NCBI RefSeq assembly: GCF_963678975.1
Contig: NC_089275.1
Coordinates: 26,845,977-26,909,976, forward strand
Direction of reading: 5' to 3'
Length of the DNA: 64,000 nt
From: Dysidea avara
Taxonomy: Eukaryota > Porifera > Demospongiae > Dictyoceratida > Dysideidae
A model generated the notes under the pieces. The model was given only the letters and a program-made list of their open reading frames with translations. It did no database searches and was not told the origin of the DNA. Below are positions 1 through 12,400 of this stretch, piece by piece; position 1 is the stretch's first letter; the number at the start of each line of letters is the position of its first letter. The position numbers were made by a program, and so were the translations under genes.

Positions 1-1669
1 GTATACCATGCTATGTACTATGTGCACTTCATGGATTTACTTTTGTCCTTGTTTGCGTCCCATTTTCTTCACACTGCCAGTAAGTGTATTGATCTTTTTA
101 GTAAGTAGTAGTATTGTTGATTTCTGGATAAAATTTGAACCCAGCTCAAAAATAAATACATAATCAAATTATAGGAATTATACAAACTAGCAGAGATCAT
201 TACAATAAAAAGGTGCTTAAACAAGAGGGCCATCACTTGAAGTGCAAGTTTAATTCCTATGTGCTTTATCCCATATACAGTAATTGTCAATAAACCAACA
301 TGGCTAAATTAGGGATTAACCACTACCACTTCAGATGACGGTCCCCTTATTCAGGCATTTCCAGCTACCTTGTGGATTTCTCAATTCTTACACTTAATTC
401 AAAACTTTTTTGCAACAGTTTACCATTAGTGAATTTCTTTAAGAACTGAAAGGATAGTGCTATATATATGCATGAAGCTACACAAATCATTGTACAACAA
501 AATGCATGTCCATGGGCCGAAGCAGTCAGTTTCTCAACTATGTTACACAGCCCTACACAGGGAATGATACTGTATGTGAAGCAGGTTTTTTAAATGTTGG
601 AGGCATGGTGCAGTATTTACAGATGATTTTCAAATGAAGCTATCAGTGTGCTATACAGTACCATGATTTGACCCATTACTATAGAGCAGTTCAGTAACTG
701 GTTGTTTTATTAGATTATATTGATGAGATATTTCACAAAGCAGCAATTCCCAAACAGTTGTTCACAAGCATGAAAGTTCTCATTTATTCAGAAGGTACAT
801 ATATATGAAAAGTATTGGCACTAAGATATAGCATTTATTGTAGTGAGAAACAGCTTAGAAAAAAAAATTGGAGCGACAAAAGGAGCATTTGCAGCTAGTT
901 TGTTCACATACATAGCAGAGAAAGGAGACTATGTCTGGCTACATAACAACAACGTACTTTAAGGAGATGGGCTTATTATCCACTGAACAATTTTTGTTGT
1001 CAACATGAACTAGACAATACCACTAAAAAGTTTGCAGGGATCCATAACTTGAAGAATAGCAATTTCCCAATCCTTATCTTATTGTTTAGACAACTATAAG
1101 TGAATTTAAATTGCCATGGAACTTGAATCATCTGACATGAGAAAGTGATAAAAACCATTGTGAAATCAATGTATATTACAACTGTAGCTGCCTCTTAGTT
1201 AGGTATTATCCTTCTATGCAACATGATCAGATTGTATTAATATTTGGTCCCATTTTTGCTTTTAGCTAAAACAATGCAACTGTTGTCATAACTAGGTGAA
1301 ATCACAAGGCCTCTAGTGGCTTGAGCTTCACATACATAAGTACCTGCAGTTTACTACATATGTGGTTCTAAAATGACAGTACTTCACTTGTGAATGAGAG
1401 TCTTCCAGCTTGTACATGTCCATGTGTACAGCTATGTGACAGAGCAGCAAATAGCATAACTAAATAAAGTTATTCAAAAGACTTTTTTATTCCCCAGGTT
1501 CATCATACATTATCTGTTGCTACTGAGTAAACATCCAGCCAATAACTGTCCATTCTCCAACACCAGAGAAGGTATTATCTGGTGTACAAACATCAGTAGA
1601 ATGACAAGAAGTCTGTTGATGTTTATCCACTGATGTTATAGGGCAATTCAGACAAAACAGTCTTTTAGT
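1..1669. other. AT-rich non-coding stretch, nothing recognised
   Basis: No reading frame of convincing length or composition, no recognisable repeat ends and no RNA gene were seen here. The only open frames are short and AT-driven. Confidence 0.5.
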
Positions 1670-1905
1670 ATTTATTTTATTATTTATTTATTAAGACCTT
1701 ACAACACAAGTGCTTAAGGTCTGTAGAACTCCTGGTCCTACAGCCTGTTTAAAGTTGTTACAGAAAGTATGTTTGAAAAGGTGGAGAAAGGAGAAAAATC
1801 CATGACTGGACCTGGGTAGCCTCAAACCTGCAGCCATCCGATTAATGCTTGAACGCTTACAGGAGTCTGCCAGGCAGTCAGGATGTCTTCTTCTTGTTAA
1901 TTTCA
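1670..1905 (-). mobile_element. SINE-like retroelement, minus strand
   Basis: Read on the minus strand, this ends in a tail of AATAA units (plus-strand 1670-1693) preceded by a block containing GGCTGTAGGACCAGG, a hairpin-like CCTACAG arm and AGCACTTGTG. The same block recurs at 1982-2056, 32131-32221, 62145-62190 and 62285-62320. The 5' part contains GGTTTGAGGCT, which resembles a tRNA B-box, so a tRNA-derived SINE is likely. No coding capacity is present. The 5' boundary is approximate. Confidence 0.55.
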
Positions 1906-1981
1906 AGTATTTGTATCCATAGGAACCTTAGAGAGTGACTTTATTATCTCAAAGTACCCCAAGTCCAACCAAGTGGACATT

Positions 1982-2056
1982 GTTTTATTTATTAAGACTT
2001 TACAGCACAAGTGGAGGTCTGTGGGGCTCCTGGTCCTACAGCCTGTTTAAAGTAGT
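1982..2056 (-). mobile_element. 3' fragment of the same SINE-like family
   Basis: This piece carries the same 3' block as the neighbouring minus-strand SINE (TTTATTTATTAAGAC, then the CACAAGTG and GGTCCTACAGCCTGTTTAAA segments). It lacks the 5' half, so it is a truncated copy about 80 bp from the longer one. Confidence 0.5.
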
Positions 2057-2199
2057 CAGTTTTCTTATTCTGCTGAATGATTCAAAGTTTTCATTGTGGA
2101 CAAGATCAAATTTACAACAATGCCACTTTTCTATGTAAAGATATTTGGAGGGTTGTCATTGATCCAAAGCATTTTACTTTTTGCACAGACAACTACTAT

Positions 2200-4790
2200 T
2201 TCAGCAATGTCAGCATAATAATAATGCATACATACACACTCTGGCTATGAGAATTGATTAAACATTTTGCGGATCAACAACTGTAACAGTTACTTGAATA
2301 TAGTATAGAATTTAATCCCTCAAGTAATGCTCCTCTAGATTATGTTCCATGGAAATACTTTACATAGCTATAGGATATCCTTCAGCTTGACTGCTCTTTG
2401 TCTGATGTGTATGTGTTCTTTATTGTAGCACAATTTGGGCATACCCAGCACCATTCTTTGTTACGCTTTGATTACCCTAAAATATCTCTTGGATGTTGCT
2501 CAAAACCATGTTCTCACCAAGATGGCTTTTTGGATCCCTTTTACGGCTTGCTGTGGAATGTTTGGCTGCACACACCTGGGAGCCACTAACTGTGAATCAT
2601 GCACAATGGTCTCACTAATGTTTCTGCTAATTTCTGCCATTACTATTATGGCACAACTTGTATATTAAACCAAATAACTCAATTCACAGCTGGAAGTGAA
2701 ATAAATCAAACTCTTTATCATAAACCAAGTCATAACAGTAATTCAACTCTAGTTGATAATTCTATGTAAATGATGTCTTCACTTAATTAGAATTATTGCT
2801 CAGATTATCATCATTACAATTTATTCACCATCTACAATGTTCAAACTACATTAGATTGCAAGTGGCATTGGGCACTCACTATTAGTTTTAAGACCACTTC
2901 TGGAGTTGGATGTTCCATTGTGTAGGTTCATCTTGGAGAGATAGGTAGCAATTGTTTATTCCATCGTACCACTTGTATGTTTGCATTGTGCAGATATAGT
3001 ATGCAGAATGAAACTAAGCAGATGATTTTGTATGATCCTATTTTATTTTGTCTGTCCTCTTTGCACTTCTACAAGAGCTTCTTGGCACTACTGAGTTGCG
3101 CAATTACTTCTTTCTGTTATGGTTAACAATGCTTTGATGATTTATAGTTCTATAGCACTTATTTTCTTGTCTCTTAGCAACTGCTCCAAGGTTTTCATTA
3201 TTGCAATTGTTTTGTCTTAGTCATACATTCCAAGTGAGATATTTCCCTCATGTCCAAACATATACTACAGTAAGTAGAATGGCAAAAAAAATTGTGAATA
3301 CCTATTCACTGTTGTTAAGGGCAAATACAGGCAAAACAAACATTCAGCAAATACATTGGCTCATTCTAAATTATAGTAAACATTCATTACGAACTATTAT
3401 TATGAATATTGTTGGTTCCAAAAAGCTTATCAATTAAAAGCTCGAGTTATTTATATATAACCTCAAAAGTTAATATAGCATGCTGCCAATCAACCATTAT
3501 GCCTGCCCCCTGCCTGGTATGGTATCTTGACTGGGCTTCTTAGGAATCATTCTTTGTACATTTTTAGCATGCCTAGCACTATAGAATGCTTGGGTACCTT
3601 TAAGCCTATTGCTCAAAGTCTTTACTTTGTCAAGATGGCCTCTCAGAAACCTGATTGTTTTGACTCTTAAGCTACATACACCTGGATGGTACTTGATGTC
3701 AATGAAGCTTAATTTATTTGAGGGTATCAAGTTTCTTTAGTGCAACCTGTCATTGTGCAGCAATTACTTTCACTGCTCAGCTAGCTCTCAATAGTTTTTT
3801 CTGTTGTCTATCAAGTTTATCGTGTACATTTTAGCCATTGGCCTTACTCTATTGCTTTCATGTGATGTATTCTGATACCACTGCAGGTGTACGTAGCAGT
3901 GAGTTATAAAATGGTCAGTTTATTGCTTAGATGTGGTCTATTCAATTATCTGAATACTAAGTATTTCCCAAAGGTTTGGATTTATGAGATTGTACTGTAG
4001 TAGCATTCATCTTATTCCTCTGTTTAAGAACATGTCTCCTGTCATCACCATCATCTACATACATTTTCCCATTAAAGATTATACAAAACTATGGGTAGGT
4101 TGAGCACCAATTAATGCTAGTAATGGTACTGATAGTAGGTGTTTGTCTTAAGACCACTTTTCTCATTGCATGGATGTGTAAATTTTGGTAAGATAGGTGA
4201 TAATACCAAATCAATCAAAGTGCAATACTTTTCTGTCAGAGAGATTCATGCAAGCATTTAACACTCCTGTTCAGGAACAATACATCTATTTAAAATGTCT
4301 TCTTTACACTTCTTCATGGGATTCTTGTCACTTCTGGGTTGTGTAATAAGGCATGGCTTCCATTCATTCATGGTTCACTTTGAACTACAACTCTTTTTGT
4401 TTCTTTGAAGGTTTTCTGATTGAGTACTATAAATCACTTTTCAGGTATCAACTGTATGGTTTCTACATATATCATAAGGAATTTGAGTTGTAGCAGTCTA
4501 GACATAACTTGTGTACTATATACATCTGTAGCTGTCTACTGGTTGTGGATTGTATGTGTGAAAAAATTGGTTCCTACTTCTGTTATATGCATCATTAGGT
4601 GTTCTTAATTGACATTCTGCAACCTCCTGTGTTTGAGTTATATAGCAAATTCTATAAAACCTCTTTTGCATATTGCCCCCCACCAAGATAGCTTTGGTTT
4701 GAGTTTTCAAATCATGGTATGTGGCATGGAGCATTAATTTAATCACACATTCTCACTGCTGAGCTGTTGCTGACTTCTTTTTTTATCTCT
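2200..4790. repeat. degenerate, partly tandem unique-looking sequence
   Basis: Loosely similar sub-segments recur, for example AAGACCACTT followed by GATAGGT at 2890-2945 and 4151-4200, and CACCAAGATGGC or CAAGATGGCC near 2515, 3630 and 4683. This suggests two or three old, heavily mutated copies of a segment of roughly 0.7-1.2 kb. Frames of 60-80 codons occur but share no domain features. No gene is called. Confidence 0.3.
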
Positions 4791-5569
4791 GAAAACTTCA
4801 TCATCTAACAAGTATAAGGAAAAGTTAGCAATTTTAAGTTCAATTGGGAATCACAGTAGAGCGTATAGTGCAAAAAATAGGCATTTTGTGCACTTTGTGA
4901 TACAATTAGCTATAAAGCTTTCCACATGAATAGTATTCCTGATGACATTCATTTTTGATATAGTGCCAGTGTAGATTTTGCCTTTACAGTTGTTTCTTGC
5001 ATTGAAAATTCATCATTTTTGTCTTTTTCTCCCTGAGGCATTATTTTATACTGTTTAACCATGCTTTCAATTTAAAGATGTTGTTCTTAGAAACAATATG
5101 ACTTTGTTTGAAGTGAATAGCTTGCTCCACTGATTAATTTTATTACTCATAACATTTTTTGAATTTATTTGCCCTTGGGGTGTAAATTACCACTGGCAGT
5201 AAACTTTATAGAATTTCATGGCTAATATAACTTTGGAATGGGATCACCAATACCAGCTGTTAATGACAGTGATCGCCCAGCTTCTGGTAGTGCAATTTGT
5301 CAGAGAGCAGCAAGGATTTACAACTGCAAAGGAAACGTTTAGAACATATAGAACAAATGTTGATGGACAGAAGAAGTGATATAGTTGTTGCGATCCTAGT
5401 GAACAGGAGACCATGTCTGGCTACACAGCCAGAAACTCATGTGGAAGTGCCAAAACAGCTGATCAGATACATAAAATGATCAGTTAGCTATTTAAACACT
5501 GAGTGCATGGTAACCAAGAGTTGCAGCTGAAATTACATTAGAGATTTGCACCACCAGGTGTACACAACC

Positions 5570-5710
5570 CGAGATTCTACAGGAAGCTCATCATGGAGTC
5601 ATGAGAGGCCATTTTGGAGATCTTTGAGCAAAATCTCATAGGTAGGTTTTATTGGCCAGCATATTCCAAGCATATCAAGGAATGGCTCAAATTGTTCTTT
5701 AAAGAATGAA
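5570..5710 (+). pseudogene. Ty3/gypsy-type integrase zinc-binding remnant
   Basis: Translation in one frame gives ILQEAHHGVMRGHFGDL, and after a frame change at about 5640 gives RFYWPAYSKHIKEWLK. Together these resemble the start of a Ty3/gypsy integrase: the His-x-x-His zinc finger, the GHFG motif and the following FYWP...W segment. Stops and a frameshift interrupt it, and no LTRs, protease or reverse transcriptase are visible nearby. It is a dead fragment. The assignment rests on motif recognition alone. Confidence 0.6.
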
Positions 5711-7469
5711 CCTCACCATAGAGAGAAAGAAGCCTTAAGTCAAGGCATGGGCAAATGGCTTCTCCTTGAATATGAACAAACACATTGATTCTTTTGTGCA
5801 GTGCTTATGCAATACTTGTTAACCAGAAGGCAACTACAGCTGCAGCTAAGTTGACCAGCAATGTGTTCAAATGTCAGTGTAGCTCCATTAAAAATAATAT
5901 GGAAGCCCAATTTGAGTCAGAAGGTAATTATTATGTATTATTCACCATTACTGTGAAACTTCATTCAGTGAAGGTTATACACAGATGTACAGTACAGCAT
6001 TTAATTTTGACAGTTGCTACTGAGGTAATTATCTTAATTATACCTAATGTGTCACAGTCAATCAAGGTGCTGAGTAATTTGTTCCACATAAGAATTGCAC
6101 TTGGGATGAAGGAGAGTTTTTCTACAGGATAGCTGGATCAATTTGCAGCGGTGGTGGAATCTTGTTGATGTTATTGAAAGAGTATATCAATGGTATAGAA
6201 TTTCTGCAAGATTGTTAAACATTTTATAAAATATATGCAAGTAAGGTTTCATTCAACAGACTTCTAAGTGCTCCCAGGAGAGATTTTGGAGTACATTGAA
6301 CATGGGATAGTAAACATTACATATATATCGAGCAGCACTCCATTGGACTTCTCAAGATTGTGTATTACTACTACATCAACATTATTATCCTTTGACAGAC
6401 CCTTGTCTTGGCCAGTGAATAATTTTAAACTCTTAGTGTTCCAACTACTAACTGTTTGTTCCTCTGATTCCTTATATTATGCAACCACATGCAGTCAGAT
6501 AAAACTGAAGGCACATCAAATGAAAGCTTTACAAATAAAAGCCAATAGAGGACAGTAGGTGTTATTTAACAGCTTTACTCTTACCAATAATAGAGGGAGC
6601 ATAATCAGCATATCTCAACTATGGATAAGGCTATGCATGGGCTTGGTTTCTTCACTGCTATTGTGTTTCATATAGGGAATGCGTGATGCTTTTTCTTGGC
6701 TGATTATTCACACTTAACCTATTGCCATTGCAGCACCAGAGTCTGTAGGCACCTCTTGGATCTGCATGATCCATGTATGTATGTGACACACTCTTGTTAA
6801 ATTGCTAAATTTATTTACTACTTAATATTACTTAATATTTACTACTTATTGATCACGTTTCTATCCTATTATGGACTACACGTAATTCTTTTGTAAGTTT
6901 CTTCTGAACACATGGGTTTAAGGCAGTCAATCTTCTGATTAAGTGTAACTATATATCTCCATTACCCTGATGGCAGCAGCATGCACACAATGATTCACTA
7001 GGCTTATATATACATCTAACTGTAACTACAGGATTATTGTTATTTGCTGGTCTCTTCTAATAAAATAAGGATATCTCATATATTAATATAGAAAACATTG
7101 AGGAATACGAGGAGATCAAGGTGCATATATATCAGGATTAATATATTCAAGATCAAAAGTTAGCTTTGGGATATAACATTGTCATTTGCTTTGGAGAAAT
7201 GTATCATCAAACTGATTCTGTTTAAGGTACTATACTGGAATAGTTTTGAGCATGATAGGTGCTTAAAAGCATCAAGAAGTATATAATTATGCCATACTGT
7301 AAGTCTTTACTGTGAAAATTTTGTCAGGGTAAAATCATCATACTCTAATGGAATAGTCAGTAACTCTAACGGAATAGTCAGTAACTCTAACAGAGGAATC
7401 AGGTAACTATAGGCTGGTGGCAAAATTCATAAACTGGAAATAAGAGTTACTAATCCCTCCATATCAATT
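5711..7469. other. non-coding stretch with no recognised gene
   Basis: An open frame of 115 codons (5785-6132) and one of 96 codons (6268-6558) occur, but neither shows a domain, signal peptide or splice context that supports a gene. At 7341-7395 there are three degenerate copies of the dispersed ACTCTAATAGAGCAGTCA motif. Confidence 0.4.
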
Positions 7470-7477
7470 GCTGGAAA

Positions 7478-8473
7478 CATAGGCGGATCTGAGGGGGGGC
7501 CAAGGGGTGCTGTGCCCCCCTGGCCCTTCTCTTGCCCCCCATTGGACTCACAGTACTATATTGATACCAGACTCTGGAGTCATACATTCACACTGTATTC
7601 AGAAGTAAAGAAATCCAATGGGCAAATAGAAGAGAACAGTTATAAATTTACTTTAAAGTTATACTGTACATTGTAAAGAAAGTGAGACAAATAAGTTTGA
7701 ATTGCTGTGCCAAGATTGAGATACTCTAATAGAGCAGTCACTACTCTAATAGAACAGTCACAATTCTGATGTCATTATAACAATACTAGCTACACCTTAT
7801 TTTTGATTTAGTACACTTTACCATCAATCGGAAACAGGCACGTCTGATGCTGTTGTTTAAGTTTGTAAACAAATTAATTTATGTTCCAAATCAGTATCTG
7901 CCAGTGTTATCTCCTGCAACAAGTACCAGGGCAAACCATCCCTTGAAGCTATTACAGTTGTATGCCAGAACAAATCGATATAGTAACTCTTTCTTACCAA
8001 GATCAATACCAGACTGGAACAATTTAGATATGGAAGATCTTGACAATATAGACTTACTTACTTTCAAAAACCGTTGCAAAATGCATAGACATTAAAATTT
8101 TGTTTTTGTACATTAGCGATTTACCCAATGGGTTTTGCTAATCAATAATAATAAATAATAAATAAATCAAACAGGTTTATCTCACATAGGCTAACTAATC
8201 TTTATATGCATTGCAAGCATACACTTCGTTAGCTAAATGTTATCAAAAATGTTCTCAAATTCAAACCTAGGAGGTTTAATTTTTAAATATTTTCTCTTAC
8301 TACAGTTTTAAAACTACATGACTATCATTCATCCAGCTATGCTGAATAAAGTTATGCAACTGAATATAACTTGGTGTACTAGAATTCCTCTTAGTGGAAT
8401 AAACACTGTTGCACATTAAAACTTCTTACCCCCCCTTGGCCCCCCCTAACAATGCCTCCTAGATCCGCCTATG
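7478..8473. mobile_element. hAT-like non-autonomous DNA transposon (996 bp)
   Basis: The ends are inverted: CATAGGCGGATCT at 7478 and AGATCCGCCTATG ending at 8473, with further inverted G- and C-rich stretches inside each end. The element is bounded by a perfect 8-bp direct repeat, GCTGGAAA, at 7470-7477 and 8474-8481, as expected for a hAT-type target-site duplication. It encodes no transposase. It contains the dispersed ACTCTAATAGAGCAGTCA motif near 7728 and a LINE 3' fragment. The superfamily call rests only on the 8-bp duplication. Confidence 0.75.
7820..8170 (+). pseudogene. LINE reverse-transcriptase C-terminal fragment with 3' tail
   Basis: The open frame at 7847-8095 (82 codons) contains QARLMLLFKFVN just upstream and at its start, then YSNSFLPRSIPDWNNLDMED. 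This is the usual end of non-LTR retrotransposon ORF2 proteins (the ARL..YK, then SFFPR..P.WN.L signature). It is followed by a tail of AATAATAAATAA units at about 8142-8170, as in 5'-truncated LINE insertions. It lies inside the 996-bp TIR element, so it was either inserted into it or carried by it. No RT catalytic region is present. Confidence 0.7.
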
Positions 8474-8481
8474 GCTGGAAA

Positions 8482-9101
8482 GTTGTAATTATTGCGGAAA
8501 AACTTGCCATCATTATGAGTTATTACTGCCTAGCATATATGTAATAAGCTGTCTAACCTAACACCATTACTACATGTCTAAGTTGACTGCTGTAGTCATT
8601 ATCACTTTAATCTATGTCATCATGGTTGGTGATCTATAGGGGCCTGTTTCAAAACCTTTTCCAGTACTTTTTTATACATGGAATGATATTGTAGCGCTTA
8701 TTAAGCAAGTTTGCTATTAACTATAAGATACAATTGTTGTGATGATGGCTATTAGTCCCTACCACAGGATTTGTGAATATTGTTTGGCAGTGGTACTCAG
8801 ATAATATTGTTTTTATTAGAGTAGTATAATATGTGAATAGTTTAGTTGGAATTTTATTCTCAATTATTGTTTGGGCACATTAATCTGTCTCTATATAAAC
8901 GCATTACCTGCAAGAAGTCTGTTGCTTAATTATGTGTTTAAGCACATCTTACAAATAACACATTAACTTTAATACTTTCTAACTGTACATGTATCTTAAA
9001 ATTACAGTTTAGTATAGTATTGCCACTGCTAATTTTTGATATTAATATTATATTTGTGCAATACCAATAAGCTATATTCTTTGTACATGCATGTAGGGAA
9101 A
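8482..9101. other. region upstream of the receptor gene, no promoter identified
   Basis: This stretch lies between the TIR element and the first receptor coding exon. It is AT-rich, contains no recognisable TATA or initiator context that could be defended, and no open frame of note. Any 5' UTR or upstream non-coding exon of the receptor would be here. The sequence CATGCATGTAG just before 9098 could be a splice acceptor. Confidence 0.4.
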
Positions 9102-9489
9102 ATGAGAGAAATTTTATCTGTTTGGTTATTGCTAATGGCATTGGTTGAAGTCAGTATTCAACAGTGTACCATTAAGGGATCCATGTCCAAGATTAAGGAT
9201 AATCTATCCTCTACCACTGATGCCATGATCACCATCAACAGTACATATTACAACTGCTTGTCCAGATCTGATACTAGTGATCATTACAGTTCCATGTCAG
9301 TGTCAATATTGTACATCAGATCAGATGATCCTAATAACATACATGAAGTTCGTTACAACCTACAGTGTAATAATAGTGTTTGGGAAATTGTTGGGAGCCA
9401 GTCAATTGCTCTGAGAAATAACAACACAAGATATTGTGAAGACTGTACTGAACAAACTGTGAACAAGTACCATTGTACAGGTTATTTAG
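9102..9489 (+). CDS. receptor exon 1: signal peptide and Cys-rich N-terminal domain
   Basis: Starts with ATG at 9102, giving MREILSVWLLLMALVEVSIQ, a typical secretory signal (hydrophobic core, then Q-Q-C). An in-frame start 22 codons upstream (9036) would put a polar, tyrosine-rich leader before it and is less likely. The mature part, about 108 residues, has seven cysteines, several N-glycosylation sequons (NSS, NST, NNT) and a C-x-x-C near its end (YCEDCT). I do not recognise a named domain. The donor GTAAGG at 9490 leaves phase 1. The exon may have a non-coding 5' extension. Confidence 0.7.
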
Positions 9490-12400
9490 GTAAGGATAAG
9501 GGTGAGCATTAATGAGTCTGAATGATATTACTATTATAGCTTTGTTGTATAGTAGTGCATATTGTTTAGGTAATCCTCCAGCATCTACTGATGGACCACT
9601 GTATAAGAAACGCTTGATGAAAAAGCGACAAACTGATGGTAAAGATTTCATGTATATTCAAAATGGCTTTATTCACACTGTAATTGTTATAGTTGAGTGA
9701 ACACATTGTGACTATCATGTATTCATGCATATACACTTACTGTTAACAGAATATGTTTGGGGCATAACTGTTACAGCAATTTTAGTGATGGTACTGTTTA
9801 ACACACCTGCTGTAACTTATATCCCAATATACAGAAAATGAGCACAGCATGCAAGTTGTAATAATTCATGTGTGTTTTATGCGATTTTAATACACACTCT
9901 AAAGGACACCGTAGATTTATCCTCCTTATAAAGGACAGTTACTGAGGTCCCTGTAAACCCTATTTTTATCTCTGAAAAAGGACAACCACCTCATAACAGT
10001 AAAAAATTGTCAAAATCAGTCAATCTACATAGCTAAATGTTTGCTCTAGCAAAGTTAACTAAATGTATAAAATGTCTGCTCTAGCTAAATGTTTGCTCAT
10101 TTCCAGGTATCTGGTGACCTGCAGATCAAGTCACATTTGGTTTTTTCAAACCCTTCTAGGCATTTATCCCATTTAGAGGTTTTCACTTAGGTGTGGTAAA
10201 CACCTCATACAGGCTCTGCCTCCAGTGTTTGCCCTCCAGTGCATAACTGGTATAGCAGATAAAATCAACAGCTTTCCCCTACTTAGCTGGTCTCCCTGGT
10301 TTGATCACTGAGTGTGGCACTTGGTCAGTATCTAGGTGGCCTGTGGAACAAGTCACGCTGGGGTCATTTGTGCCTTTGTTCACTGGAGATTAAAACCCTG
10401 GTTAGCGCAAGTTTGTAGGCCTGGTAATTTTCTCAAACATTAATGTATAATAAATTATTTATTTGTGACCATATCTGTGAAAACCCAGCATAATTGTGCA
10501 AGCCTAATTAAACTTACCATATAAACCCATTACAGTGGATCCTCGCTTCTCCAAACCTTAGTTATCCGAACATCTCGATTATCAGAACACCAAATGTGAT
10601 TGTTCTATTAGAGTATTTGTCATCAGTGTGCATTCTATTAGAGTAAATGACTGTTCTATTAGAGTAGTTCAACGAAGCTCTGTATATAAATCAATGGGCT
10701 TCAGTTATCCAAACAAATCCACTTACATTAACACTTTTGGCTAAGTATAAGAACAAAGCTGTTCGGATAACTTAGGACCCACTGTACTTACAATGGGTAA
10801 AACACTTGCTCAAAAAATAATATCCTGTACATTTTAATGCTTTTTTCTTTGCAAAGAAATGGTCTAACAGTAAAAGCTTTCATATCATCTTATTTGCCTA
10901 TTCAAGAGAAGTTCAATTTTTGTTCCATTGCAGACCAACAGATATGTGAGTTATGGGCATTTGTTTACATTATGTCATCTGATTTCATCTCTGTATGTAT
11001 TGAAGGGTGATACAAGGAAAAACTTACCAAGCAATGATTTTCCCTATTCATGGCAAACACGATAGTGCAAGTTGCAACTCAGTATATCATTGCATTCGTA
11101 AGTTACCACCATTTTTGTAATCGCCTGTAATTTATTTTCCATATACTTGTTTCTTTCTGTTTTTGTTATTATTTCATCTGCTTTACCAGTTAGGCACTGG
11201 AGGGTAAACACTAGAGGTAAAGCCTGTACAATGTGTTTACTACATACCAAGGAACCTTGGATTTTTTCAAACCCTTCTAGGTATTTGTCCTATTTCACTT
11301 TAGTTATAGGTTTTCACTTTGTAATAATTGGGAGTTTTTGTGCCAGTGATTAAAATGATATGACGATTGCCAATCAAAACAGTTTAACATGTGATGTGCA
11401 TTCCAATGCTGGTGTAGAACAGGTGTAAATCTAGCGAGTCAAAGTGATGAGCCATCATCCATGAAAGTATACATTTAAATGTGTTAGTGTAATTGTGTAC
11501 TTCTGAGCCGTTTGCATTTTGCTGGTGACCAGTGAGCCACGGTGGCTTAAATATTGCCAGTGTTTTGCCTACTTGTCAGGTGTTGGAGAGATTACGCTTG
11601 TGAGATAATGTTGTAAGCAGGGTGGAAGTAAATCTATTACATTATGTAAAGTACTGCACAATCGAGATACTCTAATAGAGCAGTCACTTAACTGTGTAAT
11701 AGAACACACACTAAATTGCTGGTAACAGTCTAGCTCTCCATTCTAAAATTAAAATCAAACTATGTGTGTCCAGCTTGCAGTAGAGCAACCTAATATGGCA
11801 GTCAGTTTCCTACTTGGTATTGATATGTATGTTTTGCTCTCTTGACGGTACATACTGAATATGTCTTACCCTGGTGTCAGGTTGATACATGTACTTATTG
11901 TAGTTGTATGCGATGCAGTCCTAGTAATAGCTAACAGCCAAGTGCTAAGAAATGCAGTTATAATTATTTCAATAAAAATTTAATATTGAATTAGTGTTTG
12001 AGAAAACTACATGTCCTAAGGCTTTATAATCTTGACTGGCTTTGATTAACCAGTACTAGTACGAACCAGTATTGCAGTAAAACTTATAGTCTACTTACCA
12101 TCCGTGACAATAGCCAACTTGGACTAACTAACCATTGACCAAGTGACTGTGATCCTAGAACATTGAACTGAGACACATTCAGGGGTGTAGCGAGGAATTT
12201 TTTGAAGGGGTTCGGATTTAAAGTGGAATGTCTTAAGGGGAAGGCCTGGGTGCTTTCCCTAGACCATGTTTGAACGAAAATTAATGATGCATACACAAAA
12301 TGTGCCCTTAGGCAGAAACATTAAAAGGTGTTGTTTGTGCATCTAACTAGCTAAAACCTACACACTGCTGTTTATGCAGCTTAAAGAAACTAAAGAAACT

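Noticed and set aside
9036..9101. Upstream in-frame start for exon 1
   Set aside because: It would place a polar tyrosine-rich segment before a good signal peptide. The ATG at 9102 gives a standard secretory start, so it is preferred.
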